DNA of 64,000 nucleotides. Origin: Gaiella occulta (GTDB taxonomy: Bacteria; Actinomycetota; Thermoleophilia; Gaiellales; Gaiellaceae). The position numbers and the translations under genes were made by a program. The stretch spans positions 140,125 to 204,124 of the forward strand of contig NZ_QQZY01000006.1 of the NCBI RefSeq assembly GCF_003351045.1, written 5' to 3'. Shown in pieces: positions 17,027 to 24,594 of this stretch; position 1 is the stretch's first letter, and each line of letters begins with the position of its first letter. A model generated the notes under the pieces. It did no database searches, was not told the origin of the DNA, and saw only the letters and a program-made list of their open reading frames with translations.

Positions 17027-17403
17027 TCCCGCTCCGGCTCGGCGAGATCGGCACGGCGACCCTCGTGCTTGGCGATCCCGAGCCCACGATCACGAGCGTC
17101 GCCGCCGACTCGCGGCTCGCCCGGCCGGGGACGGTCTTCGTCTGCCTGCGCGGCTCGCGCCGCGACGGGCACGGCTACGCACTCGACGCGGCCGCGCTGG
17201 GCATCGTCCTCCTCGTCGCCGTCGGCCCGGGGGCGCGCGCCTACCTCGACGGCGGCGCCGGTCGCATCCGCTGCTGCTGGCTTCCCGACCTGGCCGCCGC
17301 CCGGTGGGAGCTGCCGGCGCTGCTGCAGCCCGGCGAAGCCGTCCTGCTGAAAGGCTCGCGCTCGGCGCGGCTCGAGCTGCTCGCGGAGGAGCTCGCACGG
17401 TGA
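17023..17403 (+). CDS. Mini MurF-like protein without the central ATPase domain
   Basis: 126 residues. Positions 1-54 match the MurF N-terminal domain (MIPLRLGEIG, 'TSVAADSRLARPGTVFVCLRG', 'RDGHGYA'). From about 60 the sequence matches the extreme C terminus of MurF ('LLVAVGPGARAYL', 'LQPGEAVLLKGSRSARLELLAEEL'). About 270 or more residues comprising the catalytic core are missing in frame. It overlaps the genes on both sides by 4 bp (ATGA and GTGA), so it is embedded in an intact coupled operon and may be a real product: a non-catalytic binding protein. The alternative is an in-frame relic. Confidence 0.7.
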   Translation: MIPLRLGEIGTATLVLGDPEPTITSVAADSRLARPGTVFVCLRGSRRDGHGYALDAAALGIVLLVAVGPGARAYLDGGAGRIRCCWLPDLAAARWELPALLQPGEAVLLKGSRSARLELLAEELAR

Positions 17404-18395
17404 GGCAGCCGGGCAAGACCCCCGTTGTTCCCGTCGAGCTCACCGTTCGCGGTCGCGGACGGACCGTGTACCTGAAGCTCGAGGGCGCCAATCCGTACGG
17501 ATCGCTCAAGGACCGCACGGCGGCGAGCCTGGTCGACGGGCTCGAGCGGCGCGGCGCGCTCGAGCCGGGCTCGGTCCTCGTCGAGTCGACCTCGGGCAAC
17601 CTCGGCGTCGCGCTCGCCGCGATCGCCCGGCGGCGCGGCTACCGCTTCGTCGCCGTCGTCGACCCGAAGACCACACCCGAGAACCTCGCGCAGCTACGGC
17701 GCCTCGGCGCCCGCATCGACTGCGTCGAGACGCCGGACGAGGCGGGCGGCTATCTGCTCGCGCGGCTCGAGCGGGTGCGCGAGCTCTGCGCCTCCGGCGC
17801 GTTCGTCTGGCCCGACCAGTACTCGAATCCCGCCAACCCGCGCGCGCACGAGCAGGGCACGGCGCCCGAGCTGCTCGACCAGCTGCACGGCGACCTCGAC
17901 GCCGTCTTCGTGCCCGTCTCGACCGGTGGGACGCTCGCCGGGCTCGCCCGCTGCTTCCGTCGCGACAGTCCGGCGACCCGCATCGTCGCGGTCGACGCTC
18001 GCGGCTCGGTCGCGCTCGGCGGCCGTCCCGGCACGCGGCTGCTCACAGGCATCGGCGCCAGCCGCCGCTCCTCCTTCCTCACCGCCGACCTCTACGACCA
18101 ATCCGTTCTCGTCGGGGACGCCGAGGCGTTCGCCTTCTGCCGCGCCCTTGCCGCCGGGACAGGGATCAGCGTCGGCGGCTCGAGCGGCGCCGCGCTCGCC
18201 GCCTGCGCACGCCTGCTCGCCCGCGACCCAGACCTGGTGCGCGTCGCCTGTCTCTGCCCCGATCGCGGCGACCGCTACGCCAGCACGATCTACGACGACG
18301 GCTGGCTCAGCCGCAACGGCATCGACCCCGGCTCGCTCGAGCGCGGCCCGGTCGAGGCGATCGGCCGCGAGCGCGCGCCGCTCGCCGCCGTCTGA
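17400..18395 (+). CDS. sbnA: SbnA-type 2,3-diaminopropionate synthase (O-phosphoserine/glutamate)
   Basis: 331 residues from GTG. A fold-type II PLP enzyme: 'YGSLKDRTAASLV' carries the PLP lysine, 'VESTSGNLGVALA' the phosphate loop, 'GGSSGAALAA' the C-terminal loop. Features shared with Staphylococcus aureus SbnA rather than CysK: 'VVDPKTTPENL', 'VETPDEAGGYLLARL', 'LLTGIGASR' and the terminal 'CPDRGDRYASTIYDDGWL'. SbnA condenses O-phospho-L-serine with L-glutamate to N-(1-amino-1-carboxy-2-ethyl)-glutamate. The start overlaps the MurF-like stop, and sbnB follows after 1 bp. I recognise the SbnA signature; the product is inferred from the family. Confidence 0.88.
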   Translation: MRQPGKTPVVPVELTVRGRGRTVYLKLEGANPYGSLKDRTAASLVDGLERRGALEPGSVLVESTSGNLGVALAAIARRRGYRFVAVVDPKTTPENLAQLRRLGARIDCVETPDEAGGYLLARLERVRELCASGAFVWPDQYSNPANPRAHEQGTAPELLDQLHGDLDAVFVPVSTGGTLAGLARCFRRDSPATRIVAVDARGSVALGGRPGTRLLTGIGASRRSSFLTADLYDQSVLVGDAEAFAFCRALAAGTGISVGGSSGAALAACARLLARDPDLVRVACLCPDRGDRYASTIYDDGWLSRNGIDPGSLERGPVEAIGRERAPLAAV

Positions 18396-18396
18396 C

Positions 18397-19404
18397 GTGG
18401 CCGCCGATTCGATCCTCTACCTCAGCGGCCGCGAGGTGGCGCGCGCACTGGAGACGATCGACATCGTCGAGGCGGTCGCCGCGGCGCTCGCCGCGCACGC
18501 CCGCGGCCAGTCGGTCTTGCCGGCCGAGGCGTACCTCGCCTGGAGCCACGCCGGCGAGACGCTGCGCAGCCTGAGCATGCCCGGCATGGTCGACGGCCGC
18601 GCCGGCGTCAAGATCATCAACGCGAACCCGGCCAACCCCGGCCGCGGCCTCCCGCGCGCGAGCGGCCTCACCCTGCTCTTCGACAACGAGACGGGCAGAC
18701 CGCTCTGCATCATGGAAGCCGCGCGCATCTCCTGCCTCCGCACCGCCGCCGTCACCGCGCTCGCCGCCGACCTCCTCGGCGCAGCCCCGATCGAACGGCT
18801 CGCGATCCTCGGCGCCGGAGCCCTCGCACGCTGCCACCTCGAGCTGCTGCCGAACCGGCTGCCCGACCTGCGCGAGATCCGCCTCCACGACCTCGACCGC
18901 GCGCGGGCCGCCGCGCTCGCCGCGGCTGCCGCCACAGCCCTCGTCTGCGACTCGGCCGAGCAGGCGATCCGCGGCGCCCAGCTCGTCGTGCCGCTGACCA
19001 CGGCCACCTCCGGCTACATCCACTACGACTGGCTCGATCCCGGCGCGCTCCTCGTCAACGTCTCGCTCGACGACCCCCTCCCGGAGGTGGTGCTGCGCGC
19101 CGGCAAGCTGTTCGTCGACGACTGGCCGCTCGTCGCCGCCGACGAGCGGCGCCTGCTCGGGCGCCCGCACCGCGCCGGCCAGATCCGCGGCCCCGACGCA
19201 CGCGACGCCGCGACGGCAACCGGGTCCCGGCTGATCGACGGCGAGCTCGGCGAGCTCCTGATCGGCACGCGCCAAGGCCGATCCCGGCCGGACGAGGTTA
19301 TCGTCGTCAACCCGTTCGGGCTCGCGATCGAAGACGTCGCGGTCGCCGACCGCGTCTACCGGGAGGCGCGCAGGCTCGGGCTCGGCACGGCCCTTGACCG
19401 CTGA
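18397..19404 (+). CDS. sbnB: SbnB-type ACEGA dehydrogenase (2,3-diaminopropionate synthesis)
   Basis: 335 residues from GTG, 1 bp after sbnA. It belongs to the ornithine cyclodeaminase/mu-crystallin family, with a Rossmann motif 'LAILGAGALARCHLELL' (about 142-158). SbnB-specific features are 'LSMPGMVDGRAGVKIINANPANPG' (in part), 'PLCIMEAARISCLRTAAVTA', 'GYIHYDWLDPGALLVNVSL', 'ELGELLIGTRQGR' and 'VNPFGLAIEDVAVA'. SbnB oxidatively cleaves the SbnA product with NAD to L-2,3-diaminopropionate, 2-oxoglutarate and ammonia. Together with SbnA this gives a complete two-step route. The consumer of the diaminopropionate is not obvious here. Confidence 0.88.
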   Translation: MAADSILYLSGREVARALETIDIVEAVAAALAAHARGQSVLPAEAYLAWSHAGETLRSLSMPGMVDGRAGVKIINANPANPGRGLPRASGLTLLFDNETGRPLCIMEAARISCLRTAAVTALAADLLGAAPIERLAILGAGALARCHLELLPNRLPDLREIRLHDLDRARAAALAAAAATALVCDSAEQAIRGAQLVVPLTTATSGYIHYDWLDPGALLVNVSLDDPLPEVVLRAGKLFVDDWPLVAADERRLLGRPHRAGQIRGPDARDAATATGSRLIDGELGELLIGTRQGRSRPDEVIVVNPFGLAIEDVAVADRVYREARRLGLGTALDR

Positions 19405-19554
19405 GGCAGCTCACCGCGTCGGCCAAGATCAACTGTGACATTGTCAGCCGGGTCTTGCGCCAAAGCTCTCCGGCGAGGGCTCGACGATCCGGAGCGTCGC
19501 GTTCACGTTCAGGGCAGTGGAACCTCGGCGGCGCCAGCGTGGTAAGAGTGTGTG
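19405..19554. other. Intergenic region after sbnB
   Basis: 150 bp with no gene visible. It contains a perfect TGACA-T-TGTCA palindrome near 19436-19446, possibly a regulator site for the short downstream ORF. No terminator hairpin for the sbn unit was recognised. Confidence 0.3.
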
Positions 19555-19686
19555 ATGAGGCGGCTGGTCGTTGCTCCTCTTGCCACAGCCGCGATTCTCG
19601 CTGCGACCGCGGGTGTCGCCGAGGCGGCCGCTCCACGGATCGTCATCTTCAGCGGCACGCCGCTCGCGCAGCAAGTCGCGGAATGA
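19555..19686 (+). CDS. Short secreted peptide or truncated exported protein
   Basis: 43 residues: MRRLVVAPLATAAILAATAG with a signal-peptide pattern ending in AEAAA, then 'PRIVIFSGTPLAQQVAE' and TGA. The mature part looks like the first strand of a larger secreted protein, so this is probably a truncated remnant. The nearest purine-rich stretch upstream (GGTAAGAG, 19541-19548) is only a weak ribosome-binding candidate. An 11-bp direct repeat (AATGAGTAGCA) spans its stop codon and the 10 bases after it. Confidence 0.4.
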   Translation: MRRLVVAPLATAAILAATAGVAEAAAPRIVIFSGTPLAQQVAE

Positions 19687-19707
19687 GTAGCAGGTAATGA
19701 GTAGCAG

Positions 19708-19736
19708 AACGGCTCAGACGCCCTGCCTGAGCCGTT
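19708..19736. terminator. Terminator hairpin after prs
   Basis: AACGGCTCAG (19708-19717) and its exact complement CTGAGCCGTT (19727-19736) form a 10-bp stem with a 9-nt loop, 4 bp beyond the prs stop. The sequence following on the minus strand is only moderately T-rich. It would also stop plus-strand transcription from the short ORF. Confidence 0.65.
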
Positions 19737-19740
19737 CGCG

Positions 19741-20706
19741 CTAGAAGAGCTGGTTCTCGCCCGCGAAGATGGCCGAGACGGAGTCGTCGGAGAAGACGTT
19801 GTGGATCGTCTCGGCGAGGATGCCGGCGACCGACAGCACCTCGACGTTGTCGGGCTTGGCGAGCAGATCGATCGGCACCGTGTCGGTGACGACGAGCTTG
19901 TCGATCTGGCTCGCGGCGATGCGCTCGAGCGCCGGCCCGTTGAAGAGCCCGTGCGTGGCGCACGCGTACACCCGCACGGCGCCGGCCTCCTTGAGGGCGG
20001 TCGCTCCCGCCACGAGCGTGCCGGCGGTGTCGACGACGTCGTCGGTCATGACGGCGACCTTGCCCTCGACGTCGCCGATCACGGTCGTGACCTTGGCCTC
20101 GTTGTGGGCGGGGCGCACCTTGTTGAGGATGACGAGGTCGCCGCCGATCATCTCGGCGAACTTGCTCGCGAGCTTCGCACGGCCGGTGTCGGGCGAGACG
20201 GCCGCGAGACCCTCGCCGAGGTTGAGGTCGCGGATGTACTGGGCGAACATCGGTACCGCCGTCATGTGGTCGACGGGAATCTCGAAGAAGCCCTGCACCT
20301 GTCCGGCGTGCAGGTCCATCGTGAGCACGCGGTCGGCGCCGGCGGTCTGCAGCAGGTCGGCGACGAGCTTCGCCGTGATCGGCTCGCGCGGCCGCGACTT
20401 CTTGTCCTGGCGCACGTAGAAGTACCAGGGGATGACGGCGGTGATCCGCTTCGCGGAGGCGAGCTTGGCGGCGTTGATCATGATCAGCAGCTCCATCAGG
20501 TGCTGGTCGACCGGGATCGAAGCGGTCTGCACGATGAACATGTCGGCGCCGCGGATCGACTCCTCGTAGCGGCAGTATGTCTCGCCGTTGGCGAACGTCT
20601 TGATGGTCACCTGCCCGAGCTCGCAGCCGAGGAGCTTCGCGATGTCGCGGGCGAGGTCGGGGTTCGAGCGCCCGGAGACGAGCGTCAGCCGCTTGTTCGG
20701 GGTCAC
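19741..20706 (-). CDS. prs: Ribose-phosphate pyrophosphokinase
   Basis: 321 residues from GTG 20706, which opens VTPNKRLTLVSGRSNPDLAR. Family motifs: 'RYEESIRGADMFIVQ', 'IPWYFYVRQDKKSRPREPITAK' (flexible loop with catalytic Arg/Lys, quoted in part), 'VLTMDLHAGQVQGFF' (metal-binding DLHA) and 'VMTDDVVDTAGTLVAG' (PRPP loop). It makes PRPP from ribose 5-phosphate and ATP. An upstream GTG at 20793, which overlaps the glmU stop by 20 bp, could also be used and would add 29 non-conserved residues. It is followed by a hairpin terminator, not by rplY as in the usual order. Confidence 0.95.
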   Translation of the reverse strand: MTPNKRLTLVSGRSNPDLARDIAKLLGCELGQVTIKTFANGETYCRYEESIRGADMFIVQTASIPVDQHLMELLIMINAAKLASAKRITAVIPWYFYVRQDKKSRPREPITAKLVADLLQTAGADRVLTMDLHAGQVQGFFEIPVDHMTAVPMFAQYIRDLNLGEGLAAVSPDTGRAKLASKFAEMIGGDLVILNKVRPAHNEAKVTTVIGDVEGKVAVMTDDVVDTAGTLVAGATALKEAGAVRVYACATHGLFNGPALERIAASQIDKLVVTDTVPIDLLAKPDNVEVLSVAGILAETIHNVFSDDSVSAIFAGENQLF

Positions 20707-20773
20707 CCCGATCGCGCGGCCGACGGTCGCGGGGCCGGGACCGGCGTGCCCGCCCAACCCCGGCAGCGTCTGC

Positions 20774-22096
20774 TCAATCGTCCCGCTTTCCACCTCGACC
20801 CTCCTTGATCGTCTGTCTCGGCGGGAATCCGACGAGTGCGTTGTCGGGGACGTCGTCGGTGACGACCGATCCGGCCGCCGTCCACGCGTCGTCGCCGATC
20901 GTGACGGGAGCGACGAAGATCGTGCCGACGCCGACCTTGACGTCTCGCCCGATCTTCGTTCTCTGCTTCTTCGACCCCTTCTTGTGCGGCAGGTTGACGG
21001 TGATCGATCCTGCACCGACGTTCGTGCGCTCGTCGATCTCGGCGTCGCCCATGTAGGAGAGGTGCGGCACCTTCGCGCCCTCTGCCAGGCGGGAGTTCTT
21101 CAGCTCGACGAACGTTCCCGCCTTGGAGTTCGGCCCCAGCACTGTCCCGGGGCGAAGGTAACAGAACGGCCCCACGAGCGCACCTTCGCCGACGACGGCG
21201 TCGACGACGACCGCGTGTGGGCCGATGCGCGCGCCCGGCGCGACGCGCGTCGCGCCTTCGAGGACGGTGAACGGCCGCACGACCACGTCGGCCGCGATCT
21301 CGACGGCGGGCTCGATCCAGGTGCTGGCGGGATCCTCGATCGTGACGCCGGCGAGCATGTGGCGCTCGTTGATGCGGTCGCGCAGGACGGCTGCCGCGGC
21401 TGCGAGCTCCGCGCGCGTGTTGATCCCTTCCGTCTCGGCTGGGTCGGGAGCGACATGGACGGCGACGCGGTGCCCTGCCTGGACGAGGTCGCGGACGGCG
21501 TCGGTGAGGTACAGCTCGCCCTGTGCGTTGACCGGCGTGAGGCGTTCGAGCGCAGGCCACAACAGGTCGGCTCGGAAGACGTAGATGGACGAGTTCGCCT
21601 CGGGAATCGCCAGTTGCTCGGGGGTCGCGTCGGCGGCCTCGACGATCGCCTGCAGGTCGCCGTCGCGGTCGCGCACGATGCGCCCGTAGCTGCGGATGTC
21701 GGCCGGGAGGAACGAGAGCACCGTGGCGGCGGCAGCCCTGGAGCGGTGCGCTTCGACGAGATCGGCGAGCAGCCCGGTGGTGAGAAGCGGCGTGTCGCCG
21801 GAGAGCACGAGCACCTCGTCGGCGCCGGCGAGCGCCGCGCGCGCGCTCCGCACCGCGTCGCCGGTGCCGAGAGGCCGCTCCTGCACGGCAACGGCGAGGC
21901 CGTCGAAGCGGTCGGCGGTCTCCGGCGACGCGACGACGACGAGCGGGTCGGCGGCGAGCGGGCGCGCCGCCTCGACGATCCAGTCCACGATGCGGCGCCC
22001 GAGGATCGGATGGAGGTGCTTGGGCGTCGCGGAGCGCATGCGCGTGCCCAGGCCGCCGGCCATCACGACTGCTGCGAGCTTGCGGGATTCGGACAT
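20774..22096 (-). CDS. glmU: Bifunctional GlmU (GlcNAc-1-P uridyltransferase/acetyltransferase)
   Basis: 440 residues from the ATG opening MSESRKLAAVVMAGGLGTRM. The N-terminal pyrophosphorylase has 'GLGTRMRSATPKHLHPI' (GxGTRM), 'PLGTGDAVRSA' and 'LSGDTPLL'. The C-terminal left-handed beta helix has hexad repeats, 'YLRPGTVLGPNSKAGTFVELKNS', 'HLSYMGDAEID' (catalytic His) and 'NVGAGSITVN' (quoted in parts). It makes UDP-GlcNAc for peptidoglycan. It lies directly downstream of tRNA-Gln on the same strand and precedes prs. Confidence 0.96.
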   Translation of the reverse strand: MSESRKLAAVVMAGGLGTRMRSATPKHLHPILGRRIVDWIVEAARPLAADPLVVVASPETADRFDGLAVAVQERPLGTGDAVRSARAALAGADEVLVLSGDTPLLTTGLLADLVEAHRSRAAAATVLSFLPADIRSYGRIVRDRDGDLQAIVEAADATPEQLAIPEANSSIYVFRADLLWPALERLTPVNAQGELYLTDAVRDLVQAGHRVAVHVAPDPAETEGINTRAELAAAAAVLRDRINERHMLAGVTIEDPASTWIEPAVEIAADVVVRPFTVLEGATRVAPGARIGPHAVVVDAVVGEGALVGPFCYLRPGTVLGPNSKAGTFVELKNSRLAEGAKVPHLSYMGDAEIDERTNVGAGSITVNLPHKKGSKKQRTKIGRDVKVGVGTIFVAPVTIGDDAWTAAGSVVTDDVPDNALVGFPPRQTIKEGRGGKRDD

Positions 22097-22108
22097 GGTG
22101 GGCACGTT

Positions 22109-22182
22109 TGGCTGGGGCGCCAGGATTCGAACCTGGGATCACGGGACCAAAACCCGTTGCCTTACCGCTTGGCCACGCCCCA
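22109..22182 (-). tRNA. tRNA-Gln (TTG anticodon)
   Basis: The minus strand reads TGGGGCG (acceptor) ... with anticodon stem ACGGG/CCCGT around the loop TTTTGGT, giving anticodon TTG, then a T arm CAGGTTCGAATCCTG, the complementary acceptor CGCCCCA, discriminator G and an encoded CCA (22109-22111). All four helices pair. It is 12 bp upstream of glmU on the same strand. Confidence 0.95.
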
Positions 22183-22250
22183 GTGAATCGGGACAAGAGT
22201 GTAACGGGCGGCCGTGACCTCACACGCCGTGCGCGCGCCGCAGGAGGACG

Positions 22251-24476
22251 TCAGGCGCCCCCGGCGGTTGGGATGTCGGCCGCGGCGCCGGCGTCGGCGA
22301 GCGCCGGCAGGTAGACGGTGAACGTGGCGCCCTCGCCCGGCTCGCTGCGGACGGCGACGCACCCGCCTCCCTGTTTGACGATGCCGTGCACCGTCGCCAG
22401 CCCGAGCCCCGTGCCCGACCCGGCCGGCTTCGTCGTGAAGAACGGCTCGAACAGGTGCTGCATCGTCTCCGCGTCCATGCCGACGCCGGTGTCCGAGACG
22501 GCGAGCGACACGTACCGCCGCGGCGCGGGCTCGCCCCTGTTCCCGGCCGCCGCGCCGGTCTCGGTCCCGGCTTGGGGCTCGCCGAGAGCGGCGCCCGAGA
22601 CGTCGATCGTCAGCACGCCCCCGCCGGGCATGGCGTCGCGCGCGTTGAGGACGAGGTTGACGATCACCTGCGAGAGCTGGCTGGCGTCGGCGCAGACGAG
22701 GGCGGGGCCGGAGTCCGTGCGGATGCGCAGCTCGATGTCCCCTCCGATCAGCCGGCGCAGCATGTTCTCGAGCTCGGTGACGGCCTGCGCGACGTCGATC
22801 GGGGCAGGCCGGATCACCTGCCTGCGGCTGAAGGTGAGCAGCTGTTGCGTGAGCGCCGCGGCCCGCTCGGAGGCGCGCACGATCTCGCCCACGTCGGCGG
22901 CACGGGGATCGCCCGGCGCGTAGGTGGAGAGCACGAGCGCGGCATAGCCGCCGACGGCGGTGAGGATGTTGTTGAAGTCGTGCGCGATGCCGCCGGCGAG
23001 CTGGCCCAGGGCGTCGAGCTTCTGCGACTGCGCCAGCCGCTGCTCCACCTCGAGCCGCTCGCGGATGTCGCTGAACGCGGCGCAGGCGAACGCGATACGG
23101 CCGGAGGCATCGTAGACCGGGGCCGCCAGCATCTCGAGCGGCACGATGCCGTCCGGCCCCTCGAGCTCGAGATCGTCGGCGCGCGACTTCTCACCCGCGA
23201 GCGCGCGGGCGAGAGGGAGCTCGTGCGCCGGGTACGGCTCGCCCGATCCGGCGCGGCGGACATCGAGGAGAGGGAGGGACTGCTCGACCGCCGCGCCCGG
23301 CGCGGTCACCGGCCCGAGCATCTCGACGCCGGCGGCGTTGACGAACGTCGGCGCACCGGCGGGATCGATCACCAGCACGCCGACCGGCAGCGCATCGAGG
23401 ATCTGCGAGAGCCTGCTCTCGCTCTCGCGCAGCGCTCGCTGCGTCGCATCCTGCTCGATCGCGATCCCGGCGAGTTGCGTCGCCGTCTCGATCAGCGACA
23501 GCTGCTCGTCGTCCGGTAGGGCGGGTCGCGTGTGGTAGACGGCGAAGGTGCCGACCACCCTCCCCTCCGAGTCGGCGATCGGCGTCGACCAGCAGGCGGC
23601 GAGACCGGCCGCCAGCCCGGCCTCGCGGTAGTCGTCCCAGCGCGGGTCGACGGAGATGTCCTCGACGACGACCGGCTCGCCGCGGAACGCGGCCGCTCCG
23701 CAGGAGCCGGCGCCCGGCCCGATGGGGATGCCGTCGATCGCCTCCACGTAGCTCCGCGGCAGGCTGGGAGCAGCGCCGTGCCGCAGGCGCCCCTCGCCGT
23801 CGGCGAGCAGGATGGAGCAGAGGGCGCCGCGCGCCTCCTCCTCGACGAGCAGGGTGAGGGAGGCGAGGATGTGCGCGAGCGGCTCGCGCCGGGCGATCTG
23901 CTGCAGAACGAGGCCGTGGCCCAGGGCGCGACGCTCCGCCTTGCGGCGCTCGGCGATCTCCCCTTCGAGGCGCTCGATCACCCGTGCCTCTTCGATCGCC
24001 ACGGCCGCGTAGGGAGCGAGGTGCTCGACGAGCCTCAGATGCTCCTCCGTGAAGAAGCGGGCCTCCGCCTTGTCCACCGAGTAGACGCCGATCACGCGGC
24101 CCTCGATGACGAGCGGCACGCCGATCCAGCTCAGCACGTGCTCGGCGCCGCGCACTCTCTCCCACCGCGGGTCGGCGTGCGCATCCGGCACGAGCAGGCC
24201 CGCCCGCTCCGTCACGATCGTGCGCAGAAGCGGGTTGCGCGCCTGGTCGATGGCGATGGCACGGACGGATCGCTCGTCCGTGAAGCGCTCGTAGCCGCGC
24301 GCGGCGTGAATCCTGAACACGCCGTCGTCGTCCACGAGCATGACCGTCGCCGAGTCGTACGGCACCAGGCGGGCGACGCAGTCGAGCAGGGCGCCGAGCA
24401 TCTCCGTCTGGCCGGGCGCCCGCAGGAGCTGCACGACCGCGGACTGCAGGACGTCGACGATGCGCCGGTCGATCAT
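22251..24476 (-). CDS. Soluble GAF-GAF-PAS hybrid histidine kinase
   Basis: 741 residues. Order: GAF (about 20-165; 'RLVPYDSATVMLVDDDG'), a helical linker, a second GAF (about 200-340; 'VVVEDISVDPRWDDYRE'), PAS (about 355-470), HisKA with H-box 'GGIAHDFNNILTAVGG' (His near 498), and HATPase with N-box 'VNLVLNARDAMPGGG', G1 'VSDTGVGMD' and G2 'GSGTGLGLATVHGIV'. No membrane span or receiver domain is visible, so it is a cytoplasmic sensor whose response regulator is elsewhere. The H-box HDFNN type is usual for PAS-linked kinases. Signal unknown. It sits between tRNA-Gln and ispE in an otherwise housekeeping cluster. Confidence 0.92.
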   Translation of the reverse strand: MIDRRIVDVLQSAVVQLLRAPGQTEMLGALLDCVARLVPYDSATVMLVDDDGVFRIHAARGYERFTDERSVRAIAIDQARNPLLRTIVTERAGLLVPDAHADPRWERVRGAEHVLSWIGVPLVIEGRVIGVYSVDKAEARFFTEEHLRLVEHLAPYAAVAIEEARVIERLEGEIAERRKAERRALGHGLVLQQIARREPLAHILASLTLLVEEEARGALCSILLADGEGRLRHGAAPSLPRSYVEAIDGIPIGPGAGSCGAAAFRGEPVVVEDISVDPRWDDYREAGLAAGLAACWSTPIADSEGRVVGTFAVYHTRPALPDDEQLSLIETATQLAGIAIEQDATQRALRESESRLSQILDALPVGVLVIDPAGAPTFVNAAGVEMLGPVTAPGAAVEQSLPLLDVRRAGSGEPYPAHELPLARALAGEKSRADDLELEGPDGIVPLEMLAAPVYDASGRIAFACAAFSDIRERLEVEQRLAQSQKLDALGQLAGGIAHDFNNILTAVGGYAALVLSTYAPGDPRAADVGEIVRASERAAALTQQLLTFSRRQVIRPAPIDVAQAVTELENMLRRLIGGDIELRIRTDSGPALVCADASQLSQVIVNLVLNARDAMPGGGVLTIDVSGAALGEPQAGTETGAAAGNRGEPAPRRYVSLAVSDTGVGMDAETMQHLFEPFFTTKPAGSGTGLGLATVHGIVKQGGGCVAVRSEPGEGATFTVYLPALADAGAAADIPTAGGA

Positions 24477-24594
24477 GGTCGGGGAAGCGGAGGAACGTTG
24501 GGGGCGGCTCCCACCCCCAGCCCGACATTCGAATGCAGCGTGGGGACGAGAGCGAGCGCGTCGATGGACTGCAATGTAGCCGACGAGAAGGGGC

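Noticed and set aside
22109..22182. Integration site at tRNA-Gln
   Set aside because: No repeat of the tRNA 3' end and no integrase seen on either side; it is flanked by housekeeping genes.
24498..24520. TGGGGG...CCCCCA hairpin as ispE terminator
   Set aside because: Only a 6-bp stem with a 9-base loop and no T-run; too weak to annotate.
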